From NCBI GenBank assembly GCA_905250025.1, contig CAJNOJ010000129.1:213306-277305 (forward strand): a stretch of 64,000 nucleotides of DNA. The letters run 5' to 3'. Below are positions 1 through 12,222 of this stretch, piece after piece; the stretch's first letter is position 1; every line of letters starts with the position of its first letter. The DNA is from Adineta ricciae (lineage: Eukaryota > Rotifera > Eurotatoria > Adinetida > Adinetidae). Position numbers and translations under genes: made by a program. Under the pieces are notes generated by a model. The model worked only from the letters and a program-made list of their open reading frames with translations, was not told the DNA's origin and made no database searches.

Positions 1-1
1 G

Positions 2-169
2 GTTTATGGTGAATGGAGTCAGTTACATTTTGAAATAACCATTGAACGATCTAGAAACATTGTGTTAGGATACGAAGATGAAGAAGAGAGAAGCAGTTTA
101 CTGTATCATCACTGTCTTGATTTTGAAATGTACAGGAGAGAGAAAGATCGGAGCCATACTCAGCAGTGA
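2..169 (+). CDS. Possible 3'-terminal exon of a gene cut by the left edge
   Basis: A reading frame is open from base 2 to a TGA at 167-169 and encodes 55 residues starting VYGEWSQLHFEI and ending in a charged tail (YRREKDRSHTQQ). The composition is protein-like and contrasts with the stop-rich DNA after it, so it may be the last exon of a plus-strand gene that begins left of the window. The family is not recognised. There is no independent support, so this remains a guess based on an open frame. Confidence 0.3.
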   Translation, partial: VYGEWSQLHFEITIERSRNIVLGYEDEEERSSLLYHHCLDFEMYRREKDRSHTQQ

Positions 170-2458
170 CACGTTTCGGCACTGGTCGCCGTTCAGCTAG
201 AACGAGAGCAAAATAGATCTAATTGATACTGGTTCAATTTGCATCTCAATGTAAAAAGTTGTAATGCTGATAAAGTTCACGATGAATTCTACATGATTTA
301 GTTAACTATCATTCTTCTGCCTGATCTGTTCGTATAATGAAACTCATACGTACCATTGATACAATTGATCAAGATAACTAATAGCCAAATGTCGAAGAAT
401 TGTCCACGAATATACATGCTGAAATATCGTTGAATATTCTAAAAATACAAGTTCACGAGACATGTTCTTTGTGCGTTTAATCAGGAGAGGAAAACGAATG
501 CATCCACTAGTCTTTTATTTACAAATTGATTAAAAATGAATGAAACTGAATTACTTCCCATGCGTCGTACAATTGTATAGTGGACAAACGTCGAACGGCG
601 GCGGCAACGGCGCTACTGATGATGAAGAGACATGCACGCTAAAGAAACCTTAGTCTTCTACACGACATATATCGCCTATGTCACGCAACCACGTGTAGGG
701 TCATAACTTAAGAATAACCAACACTTCTAAGGCCTTCTGTCTTTTTCATTTAACTCGATTTCAACAATTTAAATAAATCGACATTTGTCTTTCAAGATAA
801 TGTCTGATTTTTCTTCCCTCGTACACTTACCAATGCGCGCATTACGTGATCATAGCTTTGAATTGAAGTTAGTTCTATACCCATTGATCATCGCACACGT
901 CCAAGATGGCCTTCTCGTTTAGTAAAGAAAGAAACCGTTCATTCACTCGAGTGTTAATTTCTTTGACGCACGCTGAATTTAATCAAGTGTATAAAGCGGT
1001 TTCCTCTTTTTCTTGTCTACTTACACAACCTTTCTATCATTAGACATTAATTCTACCCATTTCTTTTTTTCTTTTTTTATATTCATTACTTACTTTATTC
1101 TTTTCTGTTATGACAATTCTTTATTCGTTGTTCATTGAACAGTGGTCGCTTCTCTCTCTCTCTCTCTCTCAAGTGAACACTGAACACTTTTGCTTTCTCT
1201 TTTTCAAGAGATCAAATATTTTCAAGTCCCTTGTTCACTTGATTCTTGATTTTTGAATCGAAATCAAAAGATAACTGTCCGGACGTGCGTCTCTATTTAA
1301 TTGATAACGAAAAACAACGGAGAAAAATAAAGAAAAGAAATGAACGACGCTATCGTATGAATATAAATACTTAAAAGAATAGAAAATTTGACACAAGAGT
1401 AGACGCATCCCGCCTGCTGTGCTCTATGAATTAAGAAGAAAAAAAAGAAAAGAAAAAAGGGACATTGTGCATCTGCATGACTCAATGAAAGGAAGTTTGA
1501 AAATTGACTTCTTCCGATTCGAAAAGTTAGGAAAGCTTTAATTAACATACAGTGATTGTATGTATTCAATTATAGATACATACAGAAAAAGCAGAGAGAG
1601 AGAGAGAAAGAGAAAATTTTAACCTGTTTGTTATCGTACGACGATATAAATGATGAAAGCGACGTTTTACCAGGAAAGAAAAGGAGAACAAGAGACGACA
1701 AATCAAGGAAGACTTTTTGCTAGCAATGTTAATCGAATAAGCGTCTGTTGGACACTAATCGGTCTCTTGACCCTTCTAGATTGCATCATGTTTAATGTCA
1801 CAGCATTAGTCTATTAGGAAAGATGACGTCTTCTAACTATGATAATCTCTGAATAGTAATTGAATTTGTCTGTATGTATGTCGTGGCCACGCCTAAAAAG
1901 TTCTTCCGCATATTTGACTAAGTCACTTGACTTTGACCTATGCGAATGCTGTTTAGTCTCGTTACTTTCGGTGTATGTATCTTGGATTCAACGTTAGATC
2001 ATCAGTCATATTTATGCTATAAATAATCGACATTTTTTTTCTCTTCCTATTAGAAGAAAAGTACTTACTGCGAAAGAACTAACGAGAACGTATATCCGTG
2101 AAAAATTCATATTTTCATTTAATCAAGCGGAAATTGCTTTTATTCTAGTGATCAATTTGATTTTAAATAACCTTATATCGGCATTTATCTGTACTCGTCG
2201 TTCAGCAATTTCTTATCGTTAATGGCCTTCTGCAAGATTGATTTCAATTTGAAAGAATCAACAGTAATTCAATACACCTGATATGAACTGTACCCAGAAG
2301 CAAAAAAAAAGAGAAGGAAAGAATATTGGTACTCGATCGTGCATATTGCTCTATTATTATTATTATTATCATTATTAGCAACAAAAGAAAAAGAGAAACA
2401 GAAAAAAATAGAGTGGAAGAGAAGAAGAAATCCGATGATCGAGTTCAAAACATACATC
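170..2458. other. Non-coding stretch
   Basis: I see no supported gene here. The DNA is AT-rich with pyrimidine runs, a CT microsatellite near 1150-1170 and GA runs near 1594-1610. Open frames such as 1297-1569 on the minus strand translate to low-complexity F/S/L-rich peptides and look like chance. Confidence 0.6.
1150..1170. repeat. CT microsatellite
   Basis: Uninterrupted CT dinucleotide run in non-coding DNA. Confidence 0.85.
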
Positions 2459-5400
2459 TTAGACATAACGAATTAAATAGGTGAAAACAGCTGGTAATTC
2501 AGTTTGTCCGTTTTTTCCTAGATGATTATTATTGGGTGGTGCGGCATAGATAGTGAACGAGTAAACACCTGGTTTCGGTAGAATTAACGCAAAGATAACG
2601 TTGAAGCCACCGTTTGGTTTAATGGTTACATAATCGGATGCGTTTAGCCGTTGATTGAGATTCAGTGATGGAGTTCGAGATGACAAATCAGCAAGTGTGT
2701 GATGATAGGTAAGATCAAAGGAAAAATCGACCATTTTACGTATTTGAAATTGTAATTCAAGAGAATTACTGGAATGCAGAGTGATGGATGGATCGGAATG
2801 ACTTAAAGGATTCATACCCAGTTGAGACAATAATGCTGGATTACCGCCGATTTTTGGTATCGGCTTAGGAGATGAACCATTTGATGGTATAGAGCCTTGA
2901 AAGGAAAAGAAAATACATACAAATCTCATTCCAATTTCCGATTCAATAAGACTGATCGGTTAAGAAGATTTATTCTTCTCTAGGTGAAATTATGTTACGT
3001 ATTTATATATAAATTGTACTACGATGATTATGTTCGATTTCCGTACATTCTTTACTCTTCGTATGGAAATATCGCAAACATTTGTTTGTATTAGAGAGAA
3101 GAAGAAGTGCACTCCAGGATGCTTTTCAAGTGTGCTTTTGTCTGCAGAAAAGCGGAATTACGGTTTATTATAGCTACTTACGAGGTGAAACACTACGTTC
3201 CTTGATATTCCTTGCAGGAATTCTTGGCGATAACATTCTCTTGGGTTCATGTGATTTGGCATTCTCAGTCGAATAATCGTGATACGTTTCGATTGCTGTT
3301 GGTGGTGGTGGTGATATTGCAGATTTTGTGTAATTTATAATATATTTACAACAATGTGACATGGTTCGTTTTTCAGTTTGATATTCTGGGTCTCGTGCGT
3401 ATATATCTAAACCGAATTGACCTTCCGCCGGTAATTGAATAATGAACGTTGCGATGAAATCCTGTTCGTTATATTCATATCGAACGTATTTATCGAGAGT
3501 ATTCTGCATGGAATTGTTGGTCGGATTCGATGAATAGCGATTGGAATTTAGTTTCCCATGAAATTTCAAGATTTTCGGACATTTGAATTGAATAATGATC
3601 GGTAAATGATGTGTTTCAAATATCGATTGAAAATGTGTGAGAGGATGAATATTAAAATGACGAATGGCCTTTGCCGGACCCCATTCGCCTGATGCACAGG
3701 CAGGCAGTGGATGCTAGAGAAGAAAATGGTACAAATGTTAATCTTATAGATGTTTCCGTATCGTTACCATTCGTTGAGCCAATTGTTGACATACGATTCG
3801 ATATTTACAAACACACTTCAGTTTAAAACTTTGACCAAATGGATTGGGATCAGGTTCCTAGATTAGAAAAAGAACGAGTTCAAATCAATCATGAATAACA
3901 ATGGTTTCTCCTACCACTAGTGATGCAAATATTTCAATGAAATAGTTTCCATCTTGCGGTACGTGAATATTAAACGAAACGAGATCGTCTTGCACTGTAT
4001 GTAGAACGTAACGTTCGAATTTCACACCTTGAAAATCAGTTGAATCGTCTGTTTGTATATTTGTAGTCGATTGATTGGAAAATCGTAAATGAAAATGAAA
4101 TGCTAGTCGATGTTTCAATGAATCTGGCATGCGAAGTTTAATGTCGCATGCTCCACGATTATCAGTTTGAATGACTGCATGTTGTTGATTCACGAATGAA
4201 AGATGATAATGAAAGAAAAGCGAACGAACGAATGGTAATTGTTCGAATTGTTGTAACGTTATTGGTGATTCAAGTAATTGCCATTCGGATTTGTAGGGAA
4301 AGAATTCGAGAATGAAGTCTTCAGGATCAGGAAGAAAATAATGTTCGTCGTACTGGAAAAGCTCGAATTAGTTTAGTTCGGATGTGAAATTTCCACCCTA
4401 CCTGATATTTAATCTTTTCCCGTGTTGGTTTCGGTGGAGTGATTTCGATTTGTTTTTTATCTTTGCTCATGACTAAATGTCTAGATCGAGAGAATCAATT
4501 AGTGAAATGAAGTCAAGTAAAATTGAACAACCTTGCTCCCCAATTACATTGAACGAATCTCCATTCACCATCGATTAACACGGCGTTCCATGTATTAGTA
4601 AACTTTCCTTCACCAATACGCATACCTGGCTCATACCCGACACTCTTCGAATGACCTTTCACATCGACACAATGCAAAGCAGCAAAACTAATTCAACAAA
4701 GATTAACGAAAACGAAACAAAACAAACAGGTTTACCTGCACAAACGCATAAATAACGTATGGTACGTTTCCGTTCCATATTTGATTCCCCGTAGTAAGCC
4801 CATGGGTGTATCAGCAGCGAGATTCGTTTGAAAATCAATAGCATTTAAATCTTTCACAGTTATCCATCGAAATATAGCGCTAATAGAACACCAGAATGTC
4901 ACTTTTGGAAGCAAATACGAACGAATGTTTCGAAATCATACCGTGCTTTTTCTAGATCTGTTATCAGACCGTATGTTAATTGATCGATTAGTTCAGTGTA
5001 AGACGTTTGTTCACTTTCAGCCACGGTTATCGCTTGCTGATCAACATGTTCGAAGATAGATGGATCTTCGTAAAGATCACGTTTGTGACGGCGAGGTGGC
5101 TGAGGTGGCGGCGGTTGACTCAATTGGAGCATCGAGTAAGTTGCTGCGACGTGATCATCAACACCGTTTTCGACCTAGATGACGATCAAACATCATCTGA
5201 TGGAATCCACATTCGGTATACTCACAAGCACTTCTCGCTCTTTGGCTTGAATCAAATTGAGCATTTCTTTACTGAATTTCGACACGAGTGAATGCGTTGT
5301 TTCTTGTTCTCGTTCCATAATTTGTTTGCGTACAAGTTCCCGTTTTTTATTCCGTTTTAGTGTCATGTTCTGCTCTAATTCTGCTTTTTCCTTCGTGAAA

Positions 5401-6337
5401 CGTAACGTTAACTCCTATAGGAAAAGGTGAGTTTTTACTAAAATTTTTCCCCCTTCGACGTTCAATCAGTACGAACCGGTTCGGTATTTTTATCTTTCTT
5501 CTTTCGTAGATCATCTTCATATTTAGCTGTGAGCAATCCTAGTTTCTTTTCCCATTCATCAATAACTTCGCGTTCGATTTTTTTCTCTTCCAATTCTCGA
5601 TCAACTCGAAATTTCATAAATAATTCATCTTCCTCTTGACGTTGCTTTTCTTCAAGAGATTTTTGCGCGCGACGCACTTCTTCGCGAGCATGTAAAATAT
5701 CCTTAAAACAAAAAAAAACGAAATCCTTCAAACAAAAGTTTTCTCTATACTCACCGGTGGCAAGGCTGGAAAATTATGATTTGATGAAACTTTTTCTCGG
5801 CCTTGTTGAAACATTTGTTGAGCTTTCATAGCATGAGCAATTGAAACTGATTGAAAATCAAGGTGAATGCCCTAGAAAAAGGAAAAGAGCCTTGTTCGAG
5901 TAAATGAAATTTTATTGACATGACCCAAGTCTCACTTTCAGACGATCGTCTAACTTCTGCATCACGTTCAATTTCGGTGCATTCATGACGTTTTGGATAT
6001 GAATGTTATCTGTAGAGAAGATACCTTTACCCGATCGAGGCACGTGACTTTGACAGTAAATTTCTTTGTCGTTCAGATCGATAGAATTCGTAAAATAAGT
6101 TTTGAAATCTAATTGGCGATCACATTTCAAACACTTGAAACATAATTTATGGTAAAGGGAATCTTTAACTGGACCGATGCGTTCAGTAACGTAGACAAGT
6201 TGTTGACAGCGACGACATCGATCGCGCGATGATGGTAACGAAGTGGATGAGGTTAGCGATGAAATTGCCGATTCCCCAGCTAAATTAAATGGTATCGGTG
6301 CTGGATTCGTAAGATCTTCGAGTGTAGTCGAAGGCAT
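2459..6337 (-). CDS. hil: Hillarin/KY-like protein: LIM plus transglutaminase-like domain
   Basis: Twelve exons on the minus strand: 6337-5936, 5871-5755, 5701-5477, 5414-5226, 5174-4942, 4879-4736, 4687-4532, 4480-4402, 4352-3915, 3857-3768, 3713-3182 and 2895-2459. They join in frame to 1013 aa. Residues about 39-97 form a LIM domain (C-x2-C, H-x2-C, C-x2-C, C-x2-H). A charged coiled coil follows (about 135-310), then a KY-type transglutaminase-like core (AIFRWITVKDL..., GYEPG, TWNAVLIDGEW, NWGAR) and the C-terminal KY/hillarin beta-rich region (DPEDFILEFFP, LPFVRSLFF). LIM followed by KY is the order known for Drosophila hillarin, a septin-associated cytoskeletal protein. The catalytic Cys, His and Asp positions appear to be Thr, Asn and Gln, so it is probably a scaffold rather than an enzyme. 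All introns are short GT-AG introns except the last (286 bp). The start at 6337 is the first ATG of exon 1. Confidence 0.88.
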
Positions 6338-7505
6338 GTTCTGAAAGAGACACTAATGTCACAAGTCAAAGTCGTCAAAATAATTGTAAATGAGACGTAC
6401 ATATGTGTACGAGACAATTTGTTGTTCTCTTTGTACCTCGTTCTTACTCGTTAAACATGAAGCGCTACGTTCCTGTTTACTTTGTCCTTTTGTGGCAGAT
6501 TAGTCTCCCTTCTCTCTCTCTTTTCCCTTCATTTTTCGTATAAATTCGACCTGTATGCGTACGTTTTTTCTTCTCTTTCCCCTCCTACACTTTTTTATCT
6601 GCTTGTGGGCAGACAATCTAACAGAACGCAACAACAATAGAGAGGAAAGCGGCGTTTTGTCTATCTGTTGAGCAAGTAGTTGTACATGTTTCTCCCTCTC
6701 TCCCTCCGTGCTCAGTTTATATTCAAAACAATGTTAATCAGCTTACTATTGACAGTAGAGAAAAAAGAGAAATTTAGAGAGAGAGAGAGAGATGTCGTAC
6801 AACAGCAGAAAATATTCTAACGGCCCTATCAGTTCATCATAGTGCGAAGGTGAACCTCATTGAATTTCTATTTACATTCATTAAAAAGGAGAGAAATGAC
6901 GCAACAGAACTACAATTTCGTTGAAGTTTTTCCATTAACGAAATTATCGATGAAGCAATCTTATTTATCTTTATATAAGGATGACCAGATTCGTACTCTC
7001 CTAGACATGGGTGTGATGCACCGTAAAATTTCAATTAAGTCATGAAGAGTGCATCAAGGCATATATCGAAATAAGTCTAAGCCTACGATTAACAACATCA
7101 TGTAAAACTCTTCAAACCGAATGAATGTGAACAATGCACAAATGATTGATTTCCTTGCTAGCGTACCTGTTCATTCATCAATTGTGTACCAATGAAAATG
7201 ACCAGGTGTTGTTTTCGTCCGTTCAGTGTACATGTCAATGACCTACTGCCCTCTGTGTTCAGTTAAACACTGTCATAAACATCTTCTTGCTTTCAATGTG
7301 ATAGATATGACACAATTGACTTTACTCCACCGCAAATAAAGACGTAACTTAATGATGTATAGAGTTTCTATTTGATTAGTCTTCTCGAGACAGCTGATGA
7401 TACACAAGACTTTTCTTTGTATACAATAACGGTGAGATAGTTTATTCCAATAAATATACAAATCAAAATGAAATGAGATATCGTCTTTGATTTTTCATGT
7501 TCGGG
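6338..7505. other. Intergenic region
   Basis: This lies between the hillarin start and the 3' end of the channel gene, both minus-strand. It holds pyrimidine- and GA-rich tracts (a GA run near 6776-6791). A short plus-strand frame at 6860-7045 faintly recalls a transposase helix-turn-helix. No gene is supported. Confidence 0.5.
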
Positions 7506-9085
7506 TTATTTCTTTAAAGCCAATGTTGGTACAATGAGAAAAATGCAGATAGCAGCCGCAATGATAATGGCTAAGAAAAACCAGCAACATAAGCATTCAC
7601 TAAGTCTCGCTCTTTTTCGCCATTGATACCGCTCTTGATCTTCGAATTTCAACGATTCTTCACGTTCGATCAATTGCTTCATTAAGAAATCTGTTGCACC
7701 ATTCAGCTGTCCATCAGTTTCTAAACTATTTGGATTGATTCGATTGTTCAATGCACGTGTTAACATAGTTACACGGGATAAACGTGCCGGTTGTTGTTGT
7801 TGGGTTTCGTATTTATGCCGTTTACGTAGCCAGTTCGAAACAAAGTTAATTCCCCCGTAAAATATCGAATGAATGATATGATCGAAAAACAATGATAGTG
7901 CTTCGATCATGAATAAAATCGTTAAATATTGAATCAAAAGTGGACTATGGGATAATTGTTCAGCTTCGATTTTCCTATCGATATAAATTAGAAATGTTAA
8001 CGTTGCGAATGTATTCAATAGGCCAATGATTAAGCGTTGATGAGCTTCAACAGGTGCGAAATAGAAAATGAAAATAAAAAATGAGAAGAATAACGTTGGT
8101 AAGATGATTGTGTAAATAAAAGATTCCCGACGACGTTGAATTGAGACGAATATTGTCAAATTATCTAATGTGCCATTTTCATTTGTATTGATCTTCGCTT
8201 CAACGCCAATTGTTCGTACAAACCAACCTCGAGATGTGCTCGTCTTCATTGGTGGTTCGTTTTGTTGAATAGTAAATGGAATACTCGTCGAATTGGAATT
8301 CATCTCTGTGCTACCGCCAAAAAGTGCCGTCCAAACACTTGCTGATCGCGCTGAATGAGAGTTTGATATTGATGATAAAGTGTGAATATTCTTTTGATAG
8401 TGTAATTTGAATGTTTTTTGTGTATTATGCATATTAAAATGAATGTACTGCCGATCAAATGGATAATAAGTCAGATCGATAGGTGATGCCAATGTGAACA
8501 GACCTCGACGCGTCCATGTGACAAGACCATCACGGTTGATTTTCGCCGATTCGCGTTCGACGTTAAAGGTAATGGATTCATCTTCAGTAAAACGGAGATC
8601 GGGCAACCAGAGGGATTGCAATGTTGATTTCGTTAGAACGATTTCATCGATATCGTAGTATCGACTGCGGGTATCATTCGAATCCCAATGGAGAAATTCG
8701 AATTGATAATCCATGCGAATTGTTGCTCGAATGACGAGCTCATTGGTGGCACCATCGATTTTGATTATATCGTGAATTGGAAATTGTAATTCGAAAGGGA
8801 GAGTAGACTGCGTTTCTCGTAAATGCCGAGCAGCTAAACGGTATCTAAAGGAAAACTGTTCAAAGTTTTCAATTCCAAAATAATGCTTTATACAATCAAA
8901 CTAAATTCTCCCCCTGAATATATCAACAGCGAAAGAAATTCATGCAGAAATAATCGATTTATTTACCTGCCGACAATTTCTGTAAGTAGTTCATGTTTGG
9001 GATCGACAGTTGTTACAACAGGATCGACAGCAGCTTGAATACCTAAGACCATAATTGTAAGGAATACATTGAGTCGAATCATCAT
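7506..9085 (-). CDS. Pentameric ligand-gated ion channel subunit lacking the Cys-loop cysteines
   Basis: Two exons, 9085-8967 and 8844-7506, encode 485 aa. The start at 9085 was chosen because it gives a signal peptide (MMIRLNVFLTIMVLGIQAA); the frame stays open upstream to 9274, so a longer N-terminus cannot be excluded. The extracellular domain has family landmarks (LWLPDL, YYPFDRQ). Four membrane segments follow: M1 with the conserved Pro (FIYTIILPTLFF), M2 (LIIGLLNTFATLTFLIY), M3 and M4 (CCWFFLAIIIAAAICIFLIV). The Cys-loop reads SPIDLTYYPFDRQYI, so both disulfide cysteines are replaced (Ser, Ile). About 60 extra residues rich in Ser/Asn lie between this loop and the last extracellular strands. 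The M3-M4 loop is long. Ligand and ion selectivity cannot be read from the sequence. It sits in the plasma membrane as one subunit of a pentamer. Confidence 0.87.
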
Positions 9086-9588
9086 TCTGACAATTGTCGA
9101 ATGACTCTTGCTCGTGTAATCGTAACTGAGATTGAGACGCGACGTATAAGAACGGTTAATATTTACTTGAGGATCGGAGAGAAACATGAAAAAGAAGAAA
9201 ATAGAGAGTGAGAGAGCGAGGGAGAGCAAAGATGCCAGTGTCCACATATTCATCTCTAGATACAAAATACACAAACCTACGAACGAGAATGCTAGCTATG
9301 TTAAATTAATTGCTATTCAACGATGAGAGCGAAGAATAGACACGACTATTTGACGTGTCTTAGCTCTTTCGATTTTCGATCGTTCGCTCGATCGATTGAA
9401 TGTCTTAAATATCAATTTGGAAAATGATGATGAATTCAATCGAACAACGTCAAGCTTGCCTCATCACTATCTATACATATGTATGTTGAAGAGAAAGATA
9501 CTATCGTCACACGAAAGACTTCCTAGGTTGAAGTACCGGAAAAACTTAATTTCAAAAAAAAAGAAAATTTTTTTTCAACAAACAATGT
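9086..9588. other. Intergenic region upstream of the channel gene
   Basis: This is the likely promoter and 5' UTR of the channel gene. It contains an inverted-repeat-like cluster around 9365-9395 built from cgatcg words. No gene is supported. Confidence 0.45.
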
Positions 9589-10841
9589 TCATTCTAATTT
9601 TTGGAATTCGTGTCGATGCTTTTCTACATCGACGATCCAATTTCGTATGCTATGTTCTTTCTCTGGTGTCATTAAATCATTTTCTTCGATATATTTTTTC
9701 ACATTTGTGTATGCATAAGATACATTGGGATCACGTGACTTATACGATTGAGCTGAGCGTTCTCTTTCATTGGGTGCGTTGGCCATCATGACCATACTTG
9801 ATGTTTTTCGTTGTTTCGATGCCGATGTACCTCGAATAGTAAATCGAGCACCAGTTGTTTTATCTACAGTTGTATCGCTTCGGTGGAGTTCACGTGCTGA
9901 GTTATAATTTCCGTTCGTTGCAGTATTGAGCGAAGTCGTTTTGTTGATCAAAAATGGCTTTCGACTAGCTGAAATGTCGAATATTGAGTTGTTCAAATGC
10001 TGTGGATTGTTCATAACAGGGACTTGTTGAGGAAGATAATAAGAATTTTCGTCGAGAATACTATTCAAGTGAACATCTCCACCGTTAGGATCGTGAAGTG
10101 ATGATTTGGAAGAGACATGTGTTCGCTGTTTACTGGTTGTTTGCCGGGGATAGATATTTGCGTCGAGACGAGTGGAGTGATAAGCATTTCCACGTGCCGG
10201 TAAATTAAAACCGTTCGAGCCAGATGTTTTCTCTAGATTAATATTTGTTTTCTGATTTCGTGTGATCAGCCGCGATTTCGTGCCTGACGAGACATGTGAA
10301 TCCGCATGGTTAAGATCTTCTCTGAGACTTTGATGGTGAGCAAGTGGAGCGGTGGAAAGGTGTGGCATAGATGTGGCCACATTCTCCTGTGACGTTCCAT
10401 TGGAAAACTGACGTGTCGACGATGACAATTTGTTCTTATTTAGACTATCAGTACGAAACGTTTGATTAGAAACATGTGTATTATTGGTGTTATCATTCCA
10501 GCTATGATCATTCGACCGGTACGTAACTAAAATTGAAAACCCGTGTTAAGATTTCATATGAAGGAAAGCTGTCAGTTGCAGATTAGTTGAGAACACACGA
10601 TTACTGGTTATCATAGAAGAGTATATATATATTAGAAGATATGGACTGTGACAACGAAGTGCGCAGCTCGCTCAGAAAAGAAGTTACTTCGTCGCTGCTG
10701 ATCTATTGTCTGATTCGATCGTTGAATATGCTGCTGTTTTGAAGCTGAAGAAACCTCTGCTCTCCCACTGCCGTTCACACCACGAAAGTCTCCGAAAGAT
10801 GATTTTGAATACGCATTGACCGGTGAAAATCTATTGTCCAT
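9589..10841 (-). CDS. Uncharacterised disordered protein
   Basis: Two exons, 10841-10688 (donor GTAACT) and 10526-9589, join in frame to 363 aa. I chose the ATG at 10841 (MDNRFSPVNAYS), which follows in-frame upstream sequence without another good ATG. The protein is hydrophilic and rich in Ser, Asn, Thr and Arg. It has no membrane segment and no recognised domain except a charged C-terminal helix (residues about 325-363; YIEENDLMTPEKEH and then IRNWIVDVEKHRHEF) that looks like a conserved docking segment. Function unknown. It could be a cytoskeletal or ciliary adaptor, but nothing in the sequence shows this. Confidence 0.6.
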
Positions 10842-12222
10842 GGAGAGATGGGTGTTAGTCAATTTACTAGACAATAGAGAAAGCAAACAGTCAATAGTGG
10901 TACGGCAGCAAAATGAGAATATTCATTTATCTTTCTATTCGAAATGTTCGTTTTTTCAATAGGAAACCCTTGAGTATTTACTCTTGTTGTTTTCTTTTTC
11001 TTAGACGAGGAGATTGTCTTACAAAGAGACGTTTTTGTACAGAAATTAAGTTGCAAAATATGCTTCGACATACTTACAGCATTTTCGCATTGTAAATGTG
11101 TTCAATTCTAATGAAGTATAGGAATTAAATAATATTTGAAATGAAAAAACATGCAAGAAGATTTTGTATCGGCGGTGTGTTGTCGCAAAAAGTAACAAAA
11201 CAATGTCAAGGAGAAGAGAAAGAAAGTAAAACGAAAAGAGTGTAAAATCAAACAAAAAGTTTTCAAAATAATACTCATGGAGAAATACTGTATCATTTCC
11301 ACAGTTGTTTGTCCTCTTTTCATTGTTTTATACTAACAGTAAGTAATGACGACGACAAGAAACAATAACAACAAATCATACATCGATTTTGCTTCTCCGC
11401 ATCTTATGTCTGTTTTTCTATTCTTTTCTTCTTTCTCTTCGAATAATCAAAACCTATTTTCGTTTTCACAGACGCGTGTGTGCACGCTTGTTCACAAACG
11501 AAAATGCCATTGATCTGCTATTTTTTCATCTAAAATACTCTTATACATATTCAAATCACGGCTGATTTCATATAATATGCAAATAGAACTACATACCAAA
11601 TTGTCGCACCATAGTCGGTAAACTGACATGCGCTTAGTCAATCTTGTCGTATTTATATCCCAAGAAATCTTATTTGACGTCACAGAAATAAATACATCCA
11701 TATGTTATTTGATCTAGCATTATTTTAAATGCTTTTTTTTGTTAAAAAATAAAGAGGTGTGTTTCTCCTCACGATAGTTTTGTTTATTACTGATGACAGT
11801 TGAATTGGAGAGAAAGAAAAGTATATGAATGGCGAGTAGAACTCGAGAAAGGTCGTTGTCAATGATTATACACCTGCCAAGATAATTTCCGTTCTCGCGG
11901 ATGCATTGGTGAGATGAGTATGTTTTGTAATGATTTGCAGGTTCTATTTGATTTCTCGTAAAAGGAAAATATTTCATCTCTGCCAAATTTTTTCCAGGAA
12001 ATAAATCACGATAGTTCAAAGGTATAGCAGAAAATACATGACTGACTCCCATGAGTTTCTCCGAGAAATGAATGTTTCGTTCTTCAATCCGTAAATAAAA
12101 ACAGTCGGAAAAAGGTTTTTTATTATTGGCTTGCACTAAAAAATACATACAAATTCAATGAAGAAGAAATATATAATAATAAAATGCACTGGTGTTATCA
12201 CTCTATGAATACAAATTTGTCA
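10842..12222. other. Mostly non-coding; weak exon-like segment near 11720-12137
   Basis: A minus-strand frame is open from just inside a good splice acceptor (pyrimidine tract ending ttttttag next to 12137) to a stop at 11720. It contains protein-like text (MGVSHVFSAIPLNYRDLF) and an internal donor-like GTGTAT near 11878. It lies directly 3' of the first UBZ gene. It may be a decayed exon or an unrecognised small gene. I could not connect it to a complete model. The rest looks non-coding. Confidence 0.3.

Noticed and set aside
1297..1569. 90-codon minus-strand frame
   Set aside because: Translation is a run of F/S/L from pyrimidine-rich DNA; no gene features.
6860..7045. Frame recalling a Tc/mariner helix-turn-helix (DDQIRTLLDMGVMHRKIS)
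   Set aside because: Only about 25 residues fit, no catalytic domain follows and no terminal repeats were found; too weak to call a transposon relic.
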